Positions 50,797-59,345 of a stretch of DNA of 64,000 nt are shown piece by piece. The stretch comes from Anaeromyxobacter dehalogenans 2CP-1 (GTDB taxonomy: Bacteria > Myxococcota > Myxococcia > Myxococcales > Anaeromyxobacteraceae). Within the stretch, counting starts at the first letter, position 1. Each line of letters begins with the position of its first letter. The stretch lies in contig NC_011891.1 of assembly GCF_000022145.1 (NCBI RefSeq), forward strand, positions 4,694,501 through 4,758,500, given 5' to 3'. Position numbers and translations under genes: made by a program. A model generated the notes under the pieces. It saw only the letters and a program-made list of their open reading frames with translations, was not told where the DNA came from and searched no databases.

Positions 50797-50812
50797 TTGC
50801 ATGTGCATGCAA
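50797..50812. promoter_or_regulatory. Putative MarR operator, site C, upstream of the SMR pair
   Basis: TTGCATG-TG-CATGCAA is a perfect 7-2-7 inverted repeat about 100 bases before the first SMR gene. A related CATTGCTTGCGCATGCATG lies between it and the gene at 50749-50767. Same half-site and spacing as site A before marR. Confidence 0.75.
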
Positions 50813-51195
50813 TGCGATGGCGGCCCGGGCACGGCAAGAGGGGGCAGCGGGGATCGGGGGCGGCCCCGGGTGACCGGAACCGCGGGGGAGAGATCGGCTC
50901 ACGAACTGCGCGTGGACGGACCGTGGACGCGGCTCCGCGTGCGAGGTCGGAGGCGGCTCCGGCGCTGCGCGGCGGCGGCACCCATTTGTCTTTTGGTGAA
51001 GCTTGACGCATCTCGCGAGCGGCGAAGGTTTCGCGCTCGAAGGCGCGCGAGAACGGGCTCTTCGCACGCCGCCGCGGCGACCCGACGATGCGTTCGCGTG
51101 TCACGAGGGGTCGCGACCCCTCGACGGCGATCGTGCGCCCTGGGCGGTCCTGGCGCGTCTCACGGGGCGCGAACTTCGCGTGCGATGCTTCCGGC
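50813..51195. other. 383-base intergenic region without a recognised gene
   Basis: No credible gene here: the open frames crossing it have no start signal and no domain. It contains the left end of the SMR regulatory region and the promoter of the HNH gene; a CTTGACGC sequence at about 51003 resembles a -35 box but I could not find a matching -10. Confidence 0.5.
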
Positions 51196-52314
51196 ATGGA
51201 CACCGCACGCCAACTCGCCGACGACCTCGCCCGGCTGCTCCGACATGAGCACGGCGCCATGGCCGACTTCCTCCTCGCCCTCGCCCGCTTCGACGAGCGG
51301 CAGCGCTGGCGCGAGCTGGGCCACACCTCGCTGTTCTACTTCCTCCACCGGGAGCTGAAGCTCTCCAAGGGCGCCGCCCAGAACCGGAAGACTGCGGCCG
51401 AGCTCATCCAGGCGTTCCCGGAGGTCGAGTCGGCCCTTCGCTCCGGTGAGCTGTGCCTTTCCACGGTCAACGAGCTGGCGAAGGTGCTCACCCCTGAGAA
51501 CCGCGCCGAGGTGCTGCCGCGGTTCTTCGGGCTCTCACGCCGGGACGCGGAGGCGGTCGCGGCGGCGCTCCGGCCGGCGGCGGTGGTGCCGGAGCGCGAG
51601 GTCGTCACCGTCATCCGCGCAACCGGGCCCGCGCCGCGGGCGCTCGCCCTCGTCGCGGCACCCTCCCCGGCCTCGGCGCCGCCCGGCCATTCGGTTCATC
51701 CGGATGAACCACCGCGGTCAGTGATTCACCCGGGTGAACCGCCTTCCCTCGTGACCACCGGGGGGTCGTCCACGCTGCCGGCGGCGCCACCGCCACCTCG
51801 CGAGACCGTGAAGCCGCTCGACGCGGAGGTCGCGCGCCTGCACCTCACCGTCTCGCGGGCGTTCCTCGACAAGCTCGAGGCCGCGACCGACGCGCTCGGG
51901 CACGCGTGCCCGGTCGGGAACGCGGCAGAGATCCTCGAGCGCGGGCTGGACCTCGTCCTCGCCCAGCGGGCGAGGCGTCACGGCCTGGTCGAGAAGCCGC
52001 GCAGGAGCCGCGGTCCGTCCCGAGCCGACCTCGTCCCGGCGGAGGTGAAGCGGGAGGTGTGGCGGCGCGCGGGTGGCCGCTGCGAGTGGACGCTCGAGTC
52101 CGGCGAGCGCTGCGGCTGCCGGCGCCGGCTCGAGTACGATCACGTCCAGCCCCTCGCGCTGGGGGGCGCCTCGACGATCGACAACGTCCGGCTCGTCTGC
52201 CGGCCGCACAACGTCCTCGCGGCACGGCACGTCTTCGGAGACGCGCTGATGGACCGCTACACCGCGCCTACAGGTCCGTGCTCCGCAGCACCGCGCCGTT
52301 CGCGGCGTTCGTGA
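51196..52314 (+). CDS. HNH endonuclease domain protein
   Basis: A 372-residue protein. The C-terminal HNH nuclease domain (about 290-345) has [13 protein letters not shown], then the [13 protein letters not shown] core with catalytic DH and [10 protein letters not shown], so both metal-binding and active residues are kept. The N-terminal half is helical (13E12-repeat/DUF222-like), and a Pro/Ala-rich linker (about 140-200) contains two similar units, VHPDEPPRS and IHPGEPPS, encoded by palindromes. Such proteins are repeated within some genomes and are considered selfish or mobile-element related. The last 47 bases overlap the convergent ilvD gene. Confidence 0.8.
   Translation: MDTARQLADDLARLLRHEHGAMADFLLALARFDERQRWRELGHTSLFYFLHRELKLSKGAAQNRKTAAELIQAFPEVESALRSGELCLSTVNELAKVLTPENRAEVLPRFFGLSRRDAEAVAAALRPAAVVPEREVVTVIRATGPAPRALALVAAPSPASAPPGHSVHPDEPPRSVIHPGEPPSLVTTGGSSTLPAAPPPPRETVKPLDAEVARLHLTVSRAFLDKLEAATDALGHACPVGNAAEILERGLDLVLAQRARRHGLVEKPRRSRGPSRADLVPAEVKREVWRRAGGRCEWTLESGERCGCRRRLEYDHVQPLALGGASTIDNVRLVCRPHNVLAARHVFGDALMDRYTAPTGPCSAAPRRSRRS
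51693..51740. repeat. Two palindromes inside the HNH gene linker
   Basis: GGTTCATCCGGATGAACC (51693-51710) is a perfect 18-base palindrome. ATTCACCCGGGTGAAC (51724-51739) has a perfect 14-base core TTCACCCGGGTGAA. They are 12 bases apart, both in frame, and encode the two HPxEP units of the linker. They look like diverged copies of one element. Confidence 0.75.
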
Positions 52315-53950
52315 CGAGGTGCGCGTAGCGGCGGAGCCAGGACGAGCCGGGGTCGCGCCGCTTCGGCCGGAAGCCCGCGCGGCGCCGCGCCAGCTCGGCG
52401 TCGGAGACGTCCACCGTCAGCGCGCGCGCCTCCACGTCGATGGTGATCCGGTCGCCGTCCTGCACCAGGCCGATCACGCCGCCCTCGGCGGCCTCGGGGG
52501 AGACGTGGCCGACGCAGGCGCCGCGGGTCGCGCCGGAGAAGCGGCCGTCGGTGACGAGCGCCACGCTCTCGCCCAGGCCCATGCCCATGATGAGCGACGT
52601 GGGGGAGAGCATCTCCTGCATGCCGGGCCCGCCCTTCGGCCCCTCGTAGCGGATCACCACGAAGTGCCCGGGCTTCACCTTGCCGCCCATGATCCCGGCG
52701 ATGGCCTCGTCCTGCGAGTCGAAGCAGATCGCCGCGCCGGTGAACCTGCGCATCGAGGGCTGGATGCCGGCGGTCTTCACCACCGCGCCCTCGATGGCGA
52801 GGTTCCCGAACAGCACCGCCAGGCCGCCCACCGGCGAGTAGGCGTTCTCCAGCGGCCGGATGAGCTCCGGATCGGCGGTCCGCGCGTCGCGGATCCGCTC
52901 GCCCACCGTCTCGCCGGTCACGGTCAGCGCGCCCTCGCGGACGATGCCGCCGCGGCGGGCCGCCTCGCGCAGCACCGCCGGGACGCCGCCGGCGCGGTGG
53001 ATGTCCTCCATGTGCACGGTCGCGAGCGAGGGGGCGATCTTCGCGATGTGCGAGACCTTGCCGGCGATCTCCTCGATGTCGCGGAGCGACAGCGGCGCGC
53101 CGGCCTCGCGCGAGATGGCGAGCATGTGCAGCACGGTGTTGGACGAGCCGCCCATGGCCATGTCCACCACCATGGCGTTGTGGATGGCGTCGCGGTTCGC
53201 GATGTTCCGCAGCTTGAAGCGCTCGTCGGCGGCGATCTCCACCGCCCGGCGCGCGGCGCGGCGCACCAGCGCCTCGCGCTCGGGGGTGAGCGCGAGCACG
53301 GTGCCGTTCCCGGGCAGCGCCACGCCCATGGCCTCGCACAGCACGTTCATCGAGTTCGCGGTGAACATGCCCGAGCACGACCCGCCGGACGGGCAGGCCT
53401 GGCACTCGATCTCGTACAGCTCGGCGTCGGTCAGCTGCCCCTGCGCGCGCTTGCCCACCGCCTCGAACGCGGTGTTGAGGTCGATGGGCGTGCCGTCGTG
53501 GAGGTGGCCGGCCTTCATGGGCCCGCCGGACACGAACACGGTGGGCACGTTCACGCGGAGCGCGCCCATGAGCATGCCGGGGACGATCTTGTCGCAGTTC
53601 GGGATGCAGACGAGCGCGTCGAGCTGGTGCGCGTTCATCACCGTCTCGATGGAGTCGGCGATGAGCTCGCGCGAGGGCAGGCTGTACTTCATGCCCTCGT
53701 GGCCCATGGCGATGCCGTCGTCCACGCCGATGGTGTTGAACTCGAACGGCACCCCGCCGGCCTTGCGGATCTCGTCCTTCGCGATCCGGCCGTACTCCTG
53801 CAGGTAGTAGTGGCCCGGGATGATGTCGATGTGGCTGTTGGCGATGCCGATGAACGGCTTCTCGAAGTCGCCGTCGTTGAGGCCCGTCGCGCGGAGGAGG
53901 CTGCGGTGGGGCGCACGCTCGAAGCCCTTCTTGATCCGGTCGCTGCGCAT
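52268..53950 (-). CDS. ilvD: Dihydroxy-acid dehydratase
   Basis: Makes 2-oxo acids from dihydroxy acids in valine, isoleucine and leucine synthesis, using an iron-sulfur cluster. The 560-residue protein has [15 protein letters not shown] (first Cys), [19 protein letters not shown] (second), [12 protein letters not shown] and [26 protein letters not shown], the family signatures. ATG 53950. Single gene; stop lies inside the 3' end of the HNH gene. Confidence 0.95.
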   Translation of the reverse strand: MRSDRIKKGFERAPHRSLLRATGLNDGDFEKPFIGIANSHIDIIPGHYYLQEYGRIAKDEIRKAGGVPFEFNTIGVDDGIAMGHEGMKYSLPSRELIADSIETVMNAHQLDALVCIPNCDKIVPGMLMGALRVNVPTVFVSGGPMKAGHLHDGTPIDLNTAFEAVGKRAQGQLTDAELYEIECQACPSGGSCSGMFTANSMNVLCEAMGVALPGNGTVLALTPEREALVRRAARRAVEIAADERFKLRNIANRDAIHNAMVVDMAMGGSSNTVLHMLAISREAGAPLSLRDIEEIAGKVSHIAKIAPSLATVHMEDIHRAGGVPAVLREAARRGGIVREGALTVTGETVGERIRDARTADPELIRPLENAYSPVGGLAVLFGNLAIEGAVVKTAGIQPSMRRFTGAAICFDSQDEAIAGIMGGKVKPGHFVVIRYEGPKGGPGMQEMLSPTSLIMGMGLGESVALVTDGRFSGATRGACVGHVSPEAAEGGVIGLVQDGDRITIDVEARALTVDVSDAELARRRAGFRPKRRDPGSSWLRRYAHLVTNAANGAVLRSTDL

Positions 53951-54074
53951 CCCCCCGTTTTCGCGGAAACACGCGTGGAAAGCAATCGGCCGCGGCGCGC
54001 GCCGTCGCGGCGGACGGGCGGGCGTCCCCCTCGCCGCCCGGCGCGCCGGCGCGCGTCGCGTTAGATGGAGGACG

Positions 54075-54734
54075 ATGCGTGCCCCCGGCTTCGACGAGGC
54101 GACCGAGCGCGTGCGCCGTGCGCTCGCCGCGCGGCCGCGGCGGGCGCTCGCGGTGCCCGGCTTCCGGGCGGCGGCGGTGCTGGTCGCGCTGCTCGACCGC
54201 GCCGGCGGCCCCTCGATCCTGTTCACCCGCCGTTCACAGGCGCTCGAGCACCACCGCGGCGAGATCTCCTTCCCGGGGGGGCGGCTCGAGCCCGGAGAGG
54301 ACGCCGCGGCCGCCGCGCTGCGCGAGGCGCACGAGGAGGTGGGCCTGGCGCCGGCCGCGTCCGAGGTGCTCGGCCTCCTCGACGACCTGCCCAGCGTGGC
54401 CGGGTACGTGGTGACGCCGGTCGCCGCCTCGGTGCGCGCGCCGCCCGGCGCGTTCACCGCCTCCGCCGGCGAGGTGGACGAGCACTTCGAGCTGCCACTG
54501 GCGCAGCTCCTCGATCCGGCGCTGCGGCGCGCCTCGCTGTGGGATCCCGCCGGCCTCCCGGAGCGGCTCGCGGCGGTGGTGGCGCGCGCGGCGGTGCCGT
54601 TCGAGGACGTGGACCCGGGGACGGGACACTGGCGGGTGTGGTCGTTCCACGCGGACGAGGCGCGGGTGGTCTGGGGCCTGACGGCCCGCATCCTGGCGGA
54701 TCTCCTCGATCGGGCCTTCGTCGCGCGGGGGTGA
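54075..54734 (+). CDS. CoA-type Nudix hydrolase (NudL-like)
   Basis: A 219-residue Nudix protein. The Nudix box [24 protein letters not shown] is at 68-91. The segment just before it, [19 protein letters not shown], matches the CoA-pyrophosphatase (NudL/UPF0035) signature, so hydrolysis of CoA or acyl-CoA to phosphopantetheine and adenosine diphosphate is the likely activity. GGAGG is 4 bases before ATG 54075, with TTAGAT just upstream. Confidence 0.85.
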   Translation: MRAPGFDEATERVRRALAARPRRALAVPGFRAAAVLVALLDRAGGPSILFTRRSQALEHHRGEISFPGGRLEPGEDAAAAALREAHEEVGLAPAASEVLGLLDDLPSVAGYVVTPVAASVRAPPGAFTASAGEVDEHFELPLAQLLDPALRRASLWDPAGLPERLAAVVARAAVPFEDVDPGTGHWRVWSFHADEARVVWGLTARILADLLDRAFVARG

Positions 54735-54789
54735 TGGCCGGGGGGCACCCGCGTCGGGGGGGCCCGTCGCGCGCGGGGATGGGCGGGCT

Positions 54790-54795
54790 TACCAT
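54790..54795 (+). promoter_or_regulatory. Candidate -10 element for a leaderless transcript
   Basis: TACCAT in GGCTTACCAT, ending 6 bases before the GTG at 54802; no Shine-Dalgarno. Confidence 0.4.
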
Positions 54796-54801
54796 CCCGG
54801 C

Positions 54802-56412
54802 GTGAGCCGCACGCGCGCCGCCCTGCTCGTCGCGCTCGCCGCCGCGGGGCTCGCGGCCGGCGGCTGCGGCAACCCGAGCTTCGACCGGCGCATCGACCAG
54901 GGCGGGCGCGGCGTGGGCGAGGCGTGCACGCGCGCCTCCGACTGCCGCTCCGGCCTGTGCCTCTCGCGCGTGTGCGCCGCGTCGATCCCGGCCGGCGCGT
55001 GCAGCCCGTCGGGTCGCCGGCCGGCGATCGCGCTCGGCGCGGTGGCCGGCCCGGCGGAGCGGCCGGCCGACGTGCCCGACCCGCCCTGTGCGCTGCCGGT
55101 GAACACCGCGGTGATCGGGCCGGTGCAGGAGCGCGGCACGCACGTGCCCGGCGACGAGGTCTCGTTCGACGTGCCGCCGGGCACCACCGGCTTCACGCTC
55201 TACCTCCAGGAGGTGGACGGCACGGCGCCCGAGGCGGTGGACTGGCCCGGCGCGGGCCCGGCCGCGAACGCGCCCTTCCCGCAGCTCGTGCTCGACGCCG
55301 GCGGCGCGCGCTTCTACGACGACGCCGCCTCGCCGCCGATCGTGGACGGCAGCCGCGATTACAGCCAGTGGCTGCTGTTCTACGCGGGGGTGATCCCAGC
55401 GGCCGGCGCCGTCACGATCCCGAACACCACCACCGCGCTCGACCGCGTCCGCTCCGACGGCCAGCTCGCGCCGGGCGCGTGGCGCTTCACGCTGAACGAC
55501 CTGGCGGCCGCCTGCACCACCACCGCCGGCTGCACCGGCGGGAGCACCGCGGGGCGCTACGACGTGAAGGTGGTCACCCGCGCCGGACCGCTCCTGTCCA
55601 CCGGCACGCTCGACCTCGAGATCTACCTCGTCTCCTCGGACCCCGCGCACCCCGAGTACACCGCCGCGAACGCCGCCGCCGACCCGTCCACCAACGCGAC
55701 CGCGGCGCAGTTCCGCCGGCTGGTCGACGGGCTGCAGTCGCTGTTCGCGCGCGCGGGCGTGTGCCTCGGCACCGTCACCTTCCACGACGTGCCGGACTGG
55801 GCGCGCACCGAGCTGAGCACGCCGAGCATCGACGACTCCGGGCCGTGCAGCGAGCTCGCGCGCCTGTTCCGGCTGGCGGTGCCCCGCAACGCGGTCCACC
55901 TGTTCCTGGTGGACGAGCTCACCACGTCCGCGAGCGGCAGCGGCGGCACGGTGGTGGGGCTCGACGGCTCGATCCCGGGGCCCTCCGGCGTGCCCGGGGG
56001 CGTGAACAGCGGGGCCGCGGTGGTGCTCGCGGACCTCGGCGCCGAGGCCGCGCCGGGCGCGTGCTCGCCGGCGAGCCCGTTCTCGGTCGCGGCCTGCGGC
56101 ACCGACGTGGTCTCGTACATCGCGGCGCACGAGGCGGGCCACTGGCTCGGCCTCTACCACACCACCGAGGCCACCGGCACCGCGCTCGACCCGCTCGCCG
56201 ACACGCCCGGCTGTCCCTGCGGCACCTGCCGCCCGGCGTCCTCGCCGCTGCCCTGCGGCAGCGCCCTCCTCTCCGCCCCGCAGTGCGCCGGCGGCTCGGG
56301 CTGCGGCGGCGGCGACAACCTGATGTTCTGGCAGATCGATCCGTCGGTCGCGCGCGGCACGCTCACCCCGCAGCAGGGTGAGGTGGTCCGGCTCAACCCG
56401 GCGGTCCGCTGA
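54802..56412 (+). CDS. Lipoprotein with a metzincin zinc-protease domain
   Basis: A 536-residue exported lipoprotein (signal then AAGGC, cysteine near residue 22), with a Cys-rich stretch like a small EGF-like or disulphide domain (about 42-70), a long beta-rich middle, and a C-terminal protease domain with [11 protein letters not shown] at 443-453 (HExxHxxGxxH zinc motif) and a Met-turn in DNLMFW (M508). Probably an M43/M12-type surface or periplasmic protease. GTG start 54802 with a -10-like element 6 bases before. The HEAT gene follows 11 bases after its stop. Confidence 0.78.
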   Translation: MSRTRAALLVALAAAGLAAGGCGNPSFDRRIDQGGRGVGEACTRASDCRSGLCLSRVCAASIPAGACSPSGRRPAIALGAVAGPAERPADVPDPPCALPVNTAVIGPVQERGTHVPGDEVSFDVPPGTTGFTLYLQEVDGTAPEAVDWPGAGPAANAPFPQLVLDAGGARFYDDAASPPIVDGSRDYSQWLLFYAGVIPAAGAVTIPNTTTALDRVRSDGQLAPGAWRFTLNDLAAACTTTAGCTGGSTAGRYDVKVVTRAGPLLSTGTLDLEIYLVSSDPAHPEYTAANAAADPSTNATAAQFRRLVDGLQSLFARAGVCLGTVTFHDVPDWARTELSTPSIDDSGPCSELARLFRLAVPRNAVHLFLVDELTTSASGSGGTVVGLDGSIPGPSGVPGGVNSGAAVVLADLGAEAAPGACSPASPFSVAACGTDVVSYIAAHEAGHWLGLYHTTEATGTALDPLADTPGCPCGTCRPASSPLPCGSALLSAPQCAGGSGCGGGDNLMFWQIDPSVARGTLTPQQGEVVRLNPAVR

Positions 56413-56423
56413 GGGAGGCCCCC

Positions 56424-56954
56424 GTGCTCGCGCGCCTCGCCGCCGCCCTCGTCCTCGCCGCCCTCGCCGCCGCGCCCTCCACCGCCGACGAGGTGCGGGC
56501 CATGCTCGGCACCATCGACCGCCCCATCCCGGCGGAGGCCTGGCGCGCGCTCGGCCCCGAGGCCGGGCCGCTGCTGGAGGCCGCGGCCGCGAGCGGCGCC
56601 GAGCTCCCGAGCCGCCGCGCCCGGGCGCTCGAGGGCCTCGCGGCCCGCGGGGGCGCGCGGGCCGAGGCGCTCCACCGCCGGCTCGCCGCCGACCCGGCCG
56701 CGCCGCGCATCGTGCGCGCCGGTGCGGTCCGCGGGCTCGGCGCGCTCCTCCCGCCGGCGGGCCTCGGCGACGCGCTCGTCCCGCTCCTCTCCGACCGCGA
56801 CCCACGTCTGCGCCGCGCCGCGGCGGAGGCGCTCGCCGCACGGGCGCCGGCCCAGGGCTGCGGCGCGGTGCGGGCGCAGGCCGCCCGCGAGCCGGGCCGC
56901 GCGCTCGCCGCGGCGGTGCAGGCGTGCGAGCGGGCGATGCCGCGCCGCCGCTGA
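56424..56954 (+). CDS. Exported HEAT-repeat-like protein
   Basis: A 176-residue protein with a signal peptide (ALAAAPSTADE) and Ala/Leu/Arg-rich helical repeats of about 30 residues (RAGAVRGLGALLPPAGLGDALVPLL; DPRLRRAAAEALAARAPA), as in PBS-lyase HEAT-like repeats. It likely binds a partner protein in the periplasm. GTG start 56424 with GAGGGAGG upstream. Only 11 bases from the metzincin gene, hence the same operon. Confidence 0.7.
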   Translation: MLARLAAALVLAALAAAPSTADEVRAMLGTIDRPIPAEAWRALGPEAGPLLEAAAASGAELPSRRARALEGLAARGGARAEALHRRLAADPAAPRIVRAGAVRGLGALLPPAGLGDALVPLLSDRDPRLRRAAAEALAARAPAQGCGAVRAQAAREPGRALAAAVQACERAMPRRR

Positions 56955-56993
56955 TCGCCCCGCGCGATCGTCGTCGCCGCGCCGGACCCCTGC

Positions 56994-56999
56994 TATCGT
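56994..56999 (+). promoter_or_regulatory. Candidate -10 element for a leaderless transcript
   Basis: TATCGT preceded by GC, ending 6 bases before the GTG at 57006; no Shine-Dalgarno. Confidence 0.4.
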
Positions 57000-57005
57000 C
57001 CGGCC

Positions 57006-58127
57006 GTGCTCGCGCTCGCCGTCGCCCTGCTCGCTGCCGCCGCCGCCTCGGGCCCGCCCATGGCCTGCGAGCGGCTCGCCAGCCTGTTCCCGAACGCTCC
57101 CCGCCCGCCGGGCGGGGAGCCGGGCTGCGCCGCGGCGCTCCGCGGGGCGTGCGACGCGGGGCGGCGGCTCGCCTGCGCCGAGCTGGGGCGCGTGCTCGAG
57201 GCGGGCACCGCCGGGCCGGCGGATCCGGCCGGCGCCGCCGCGCTCCACCGCCGCGCCTGCGACGCCGGGGTGGGGGCCGCCTGCGCGCGCCTCGCGCAGC
57301 ACCTCCGCGAAGCGGGGCAGCCGGCGCGCGCGGTGACCGAGGCGCTGGAGGAGGGTTGCGCGCTGGGCTCCGGGGCCGCCTGCCTGGAGCGCGCCGCGGC
57401 GGAGCCGGACCCGGCGCGCGGGGTGCGGCTTCGCGAGCGCGCCTGCGATCTCGGCGAGGCGGAGGGCTGCCTCGCGATCGTCGCCGGCGCGCCGCCCGCC
57501 CGCGCGCAGGCGCTGCGGGATCGCGCCTGCTGGCTCGGCTCGGCCGACGGCTGCGCGGCCGCCGGGGCGGGGCTCGCCCGCGGCGACGCGGGGCCGGAGG
57601 ATCCCGTCGCGGCGCGGCTGCGGCTCGAGCGCGGCTGCGAGCTGGGGGGCGCCGAGGCGTGCGCGCGGCTCGGGCTGGTGCTGCTCGCGGAGGGGCGGCG
57701 CGGCGAGGCGGCGCGCGGCGCGCGGCTGCTGGTGGAGGGGTGCCCGGCGCTCGGCGCGGAGGAGTGCCTGGACTCGGCCGAGGCCTGGCTGAAGGGCCCG
57801 CAGGCGGTGATCGACGAGGGCTCGGACCCGGCGCTGCTCGACCTCGCCTGCCGGCGGAAGGTCCCGGACGCCTGCGCGTGGCTGGGGCGGATGGTGCAGG
57901 AGGGCCGGCGCCTGCCGGCGGACGGCCCGCGCGCCGCCGACCTGTACCGCCGCGCCTGCGAGGCGGGCCGCGCCGGCGCCTGCTCGGACCTGGGCGTGCT
58001 CTACCGGTTCGGCGCCGGCGTCCCGCGCGACGAGGCGCGCGCCGGGGCGCTGTTCGCCGGCGCCTGCGCCCGGGGCGTCGAGCGCGCCTGCGCGCTCCGC
58101 GACGATCCCTCGCGGCCGATCGACTGA
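57006..58127 (+). CDS. Exported Sel1-repeat protein, Cys-rich
   Basis: A 373-residue protein with a signal peptide and about eight Sel1-like repeats. Each repeat keeps the ACxxGxxxxC or LGxxxxC pattern (for example RRACDAGVGAACARL, RERACDLGEAEGCLAI, YRRACEAGRAGACSDLG), so cysteines are spread regularly and could pair. Sel1 arrays mediate protein-protein contacts. GTG start 57006 with a -10-like element. Likely periplasmic; partner unknown. Confidence 0.75.
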   Translation: MLALAVALLAAAAASGPPMACERLASLFPNAPRPPGGEPGCAAALRGACDAGRRLACAELGRVLEAGTAGPADPAGAAALHRRACDAGVGAACARLAQHLREAGQPARAVTEALEEGCALGSGAACLERAAAEPDPARGVRLRERACDLGEAEGCLAIVAGAPPARAQALRDRACWLGSADGCAAAGAGLARGDAGPEDPVAARLRLERGCELGGAEACARLGLVLLAEGRRGEAARGARLLVEGCPALGAEECLDSAEAWLKGPQAVIDEGSDPALLDLACRRKVPDACAWLGRMVQEGRRLPADGPRAADLYRRACEAGRAGACSDLGVLYRFGAGVPRDEARAGALFAGACARGVERACALRDDPSRPID

Positions 58128-58138
58128 CCGGCGCGGGA

Positions 58139-58342
58139 TCAGCTCGCGAGCGCGCGCGGGCCCTGCGCGCCGCCCAGCGCGGCGACCTCGATCGGCCCCG
58201 CGGCCTCGAGGCCGTCGGCGCGGAGCTCGGCGCGGAACAGCTCCTCCGCCTCGCGCGCGTCCCAGGCGCGGACGTGCGCCACGCGCCTCCCCTCGGGCGA
58301 CGCGATCGTGCAGCGGTAGAACGACTCCCGGTGGGCGTTCAT
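58139..58342 (-). CDS. Small hypothetical protein
   Basis: A 67-residue soluble protein with no known domain. Composition looks real (charged/hydrophobic alternation in RAWDAREAEELFRAELRADGL). ATG 58342 lacks a clear ribosome-binding site. Convergent with the Sel1 gene, 11 bases from its stop. Confidence 0.5.
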   Translation of the reverse strand: MNAHRESFYRCTIASPEGRRVAHVRAWDAREAEELFRAELRADGLEAAGPIEVAALGGAQGPRALAS

Positions 58343-58463
58343 GCGATCCTCGGTTCGGAGGGCGCACGGTCCGGTGACGGACCGGTGGCGCCGCGGCGAA
58401 GGTAGCGCCTGCGGCATGGCGCCGCGGTGCCGGGATCGTGTCGTTCTCGTGACGGCGGCGCGC

Positions 58464-58874
58464 TCAGGCGGCGGGCATGCCGGGCGGGTCGTCGGGCCGG
58501 AACGGGCGGCCCAGCGCACGCGCGATCGCGTCGAGGAGCGGGTGCTCCTCCACCGGCTTCGCCACGAACGCGTCGGCGCCGGCCTGCAGGAGCGCGCGGG
58601 CCGCGCCGTCGTGCCCGGAGACCCCCACCACCGCCAGGCTGCGCAGCCGGCGCTCGCGCGAGCGACGCAGCAGGCGCACCAGCTCGGAGCCGAGCATGCC
58701 CGGCATCACCTCGTCCACGATCACGAGGTCCGGCGGATCGGCGTGCACGAGCGCCAGCGCCGCCTCGCCCGAGTCGGCGTCGATGGGCGTGTAGCCCGCC
58801 CCCTCGAGGATGAGGCCGATCAGCTTTCGGATGAGGTGGTTGTCGTCCACCACCAGGATCCGGATGGGCGCCAT
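58464..58874 (-). CDS. Single-domain response regulator (CheY-like)
   Basis: A 136-residue receiver domain. Acidic pocket DDN near residue 11, phosphoacceptor Asp in VIVDEVMPG, conserved Thr/Ser at GVSGHD and Lys in FVAKPVEE. No output domain, so it would act by binding a partner. ATG 58874 with GAGG 7 bases upstream is preferred; a TTG at 58892 would add six residues. No histidine kinase is adjacent. Confidence 0.85.
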   Translation of the reverse strand: MAPIRILVVDDNHLIRKLIGLILEGAGYTPIDADSGEAALALVHADPPDLVIVDEVMPGMLGSELVRLLRRSRERRLRSLAVVGVSGHDGAARALLQAGADAFVAKPVEEHPLLDAIARALGRPFRPDDPPGMPAA

Positions 58875-59001
58875 GGTTGGACCTCGCGCCAAGGCTAAGC
58901 GCGCACCCTGACGCGGACCAGCCCGGCACGCGTCGCCTGTCGAGGCCGCCCCATCAGAGAATGCCCTCCGGTGCGCACGGCGGCGGTGCCCACGCGTGAA
59001 C

Positions 59002-59208
59002 TCAGCGCCCCTGCTGCTGCGTGACGTCGGCGGCGGCGTCGGCCTGCGCCCACATCGACCGCGGCGTGCGGGCCTGCTCCATGATGGCGATGCCGATGGC
59101 GCAGGCCAGGAACACGGCCAGCGCGAGCATCCAGGGCCGGAACTCGAGCAGATCCCGGGGCTGCACGGGACGGCGCCCCCCGCTCTCGTCTTCCCACGGC
59201 CACATCAT
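59002..59208 (-). CDS. Small single-span membrane protein
   Basis: A 68-residue protein with one hydrophobic helix (WMLALAVFLACAIGIAIM, about residues 26-43), a charged N-terminus (WPWEDESGGRR) and a short C-terminus. No family recognised. Two ATGs are adjacent (59208 and 59205). Likely an inner-membrane peptide. Confidence 0.5.
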   Translation of the reverse strand: MMWPWEDESGGRRPVQPRDLLEFRPWMLALAVFLACAIGIAIMEQARTPRSMWAQADAAADVTQQQGR

Positions 59209-59330
59209 GCCCCGTAAGTAGACCGCGATTCTCGCGAGATGCAACCCCTAGCTCGGGATGACGAGCGGGCGTTCAGGGGATCCCCCGGGTGGGTGGGGAA
59301 GCTCCGGCCCGCCACCTCCGCCGGGGCGGC

Positions 59331-59336
59331 TACACT
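59331..59336 (+). promoter_or_regulatory. Candidate -10 element for a leaderless transcript
   Basis: TACACT preceded by GC, ending 9 bases before the ATG at 59346; no Shine-Dalgarno. Confidence 0.45.
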
Positions 59337-59345
59337 GTCCGGCCC

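Noticed and set aside
50813-51195. Open frames on both strands between the SMR pair and the HNH gene
   Set aside because: Arg-rich composition, no start signals and no domain similarity.
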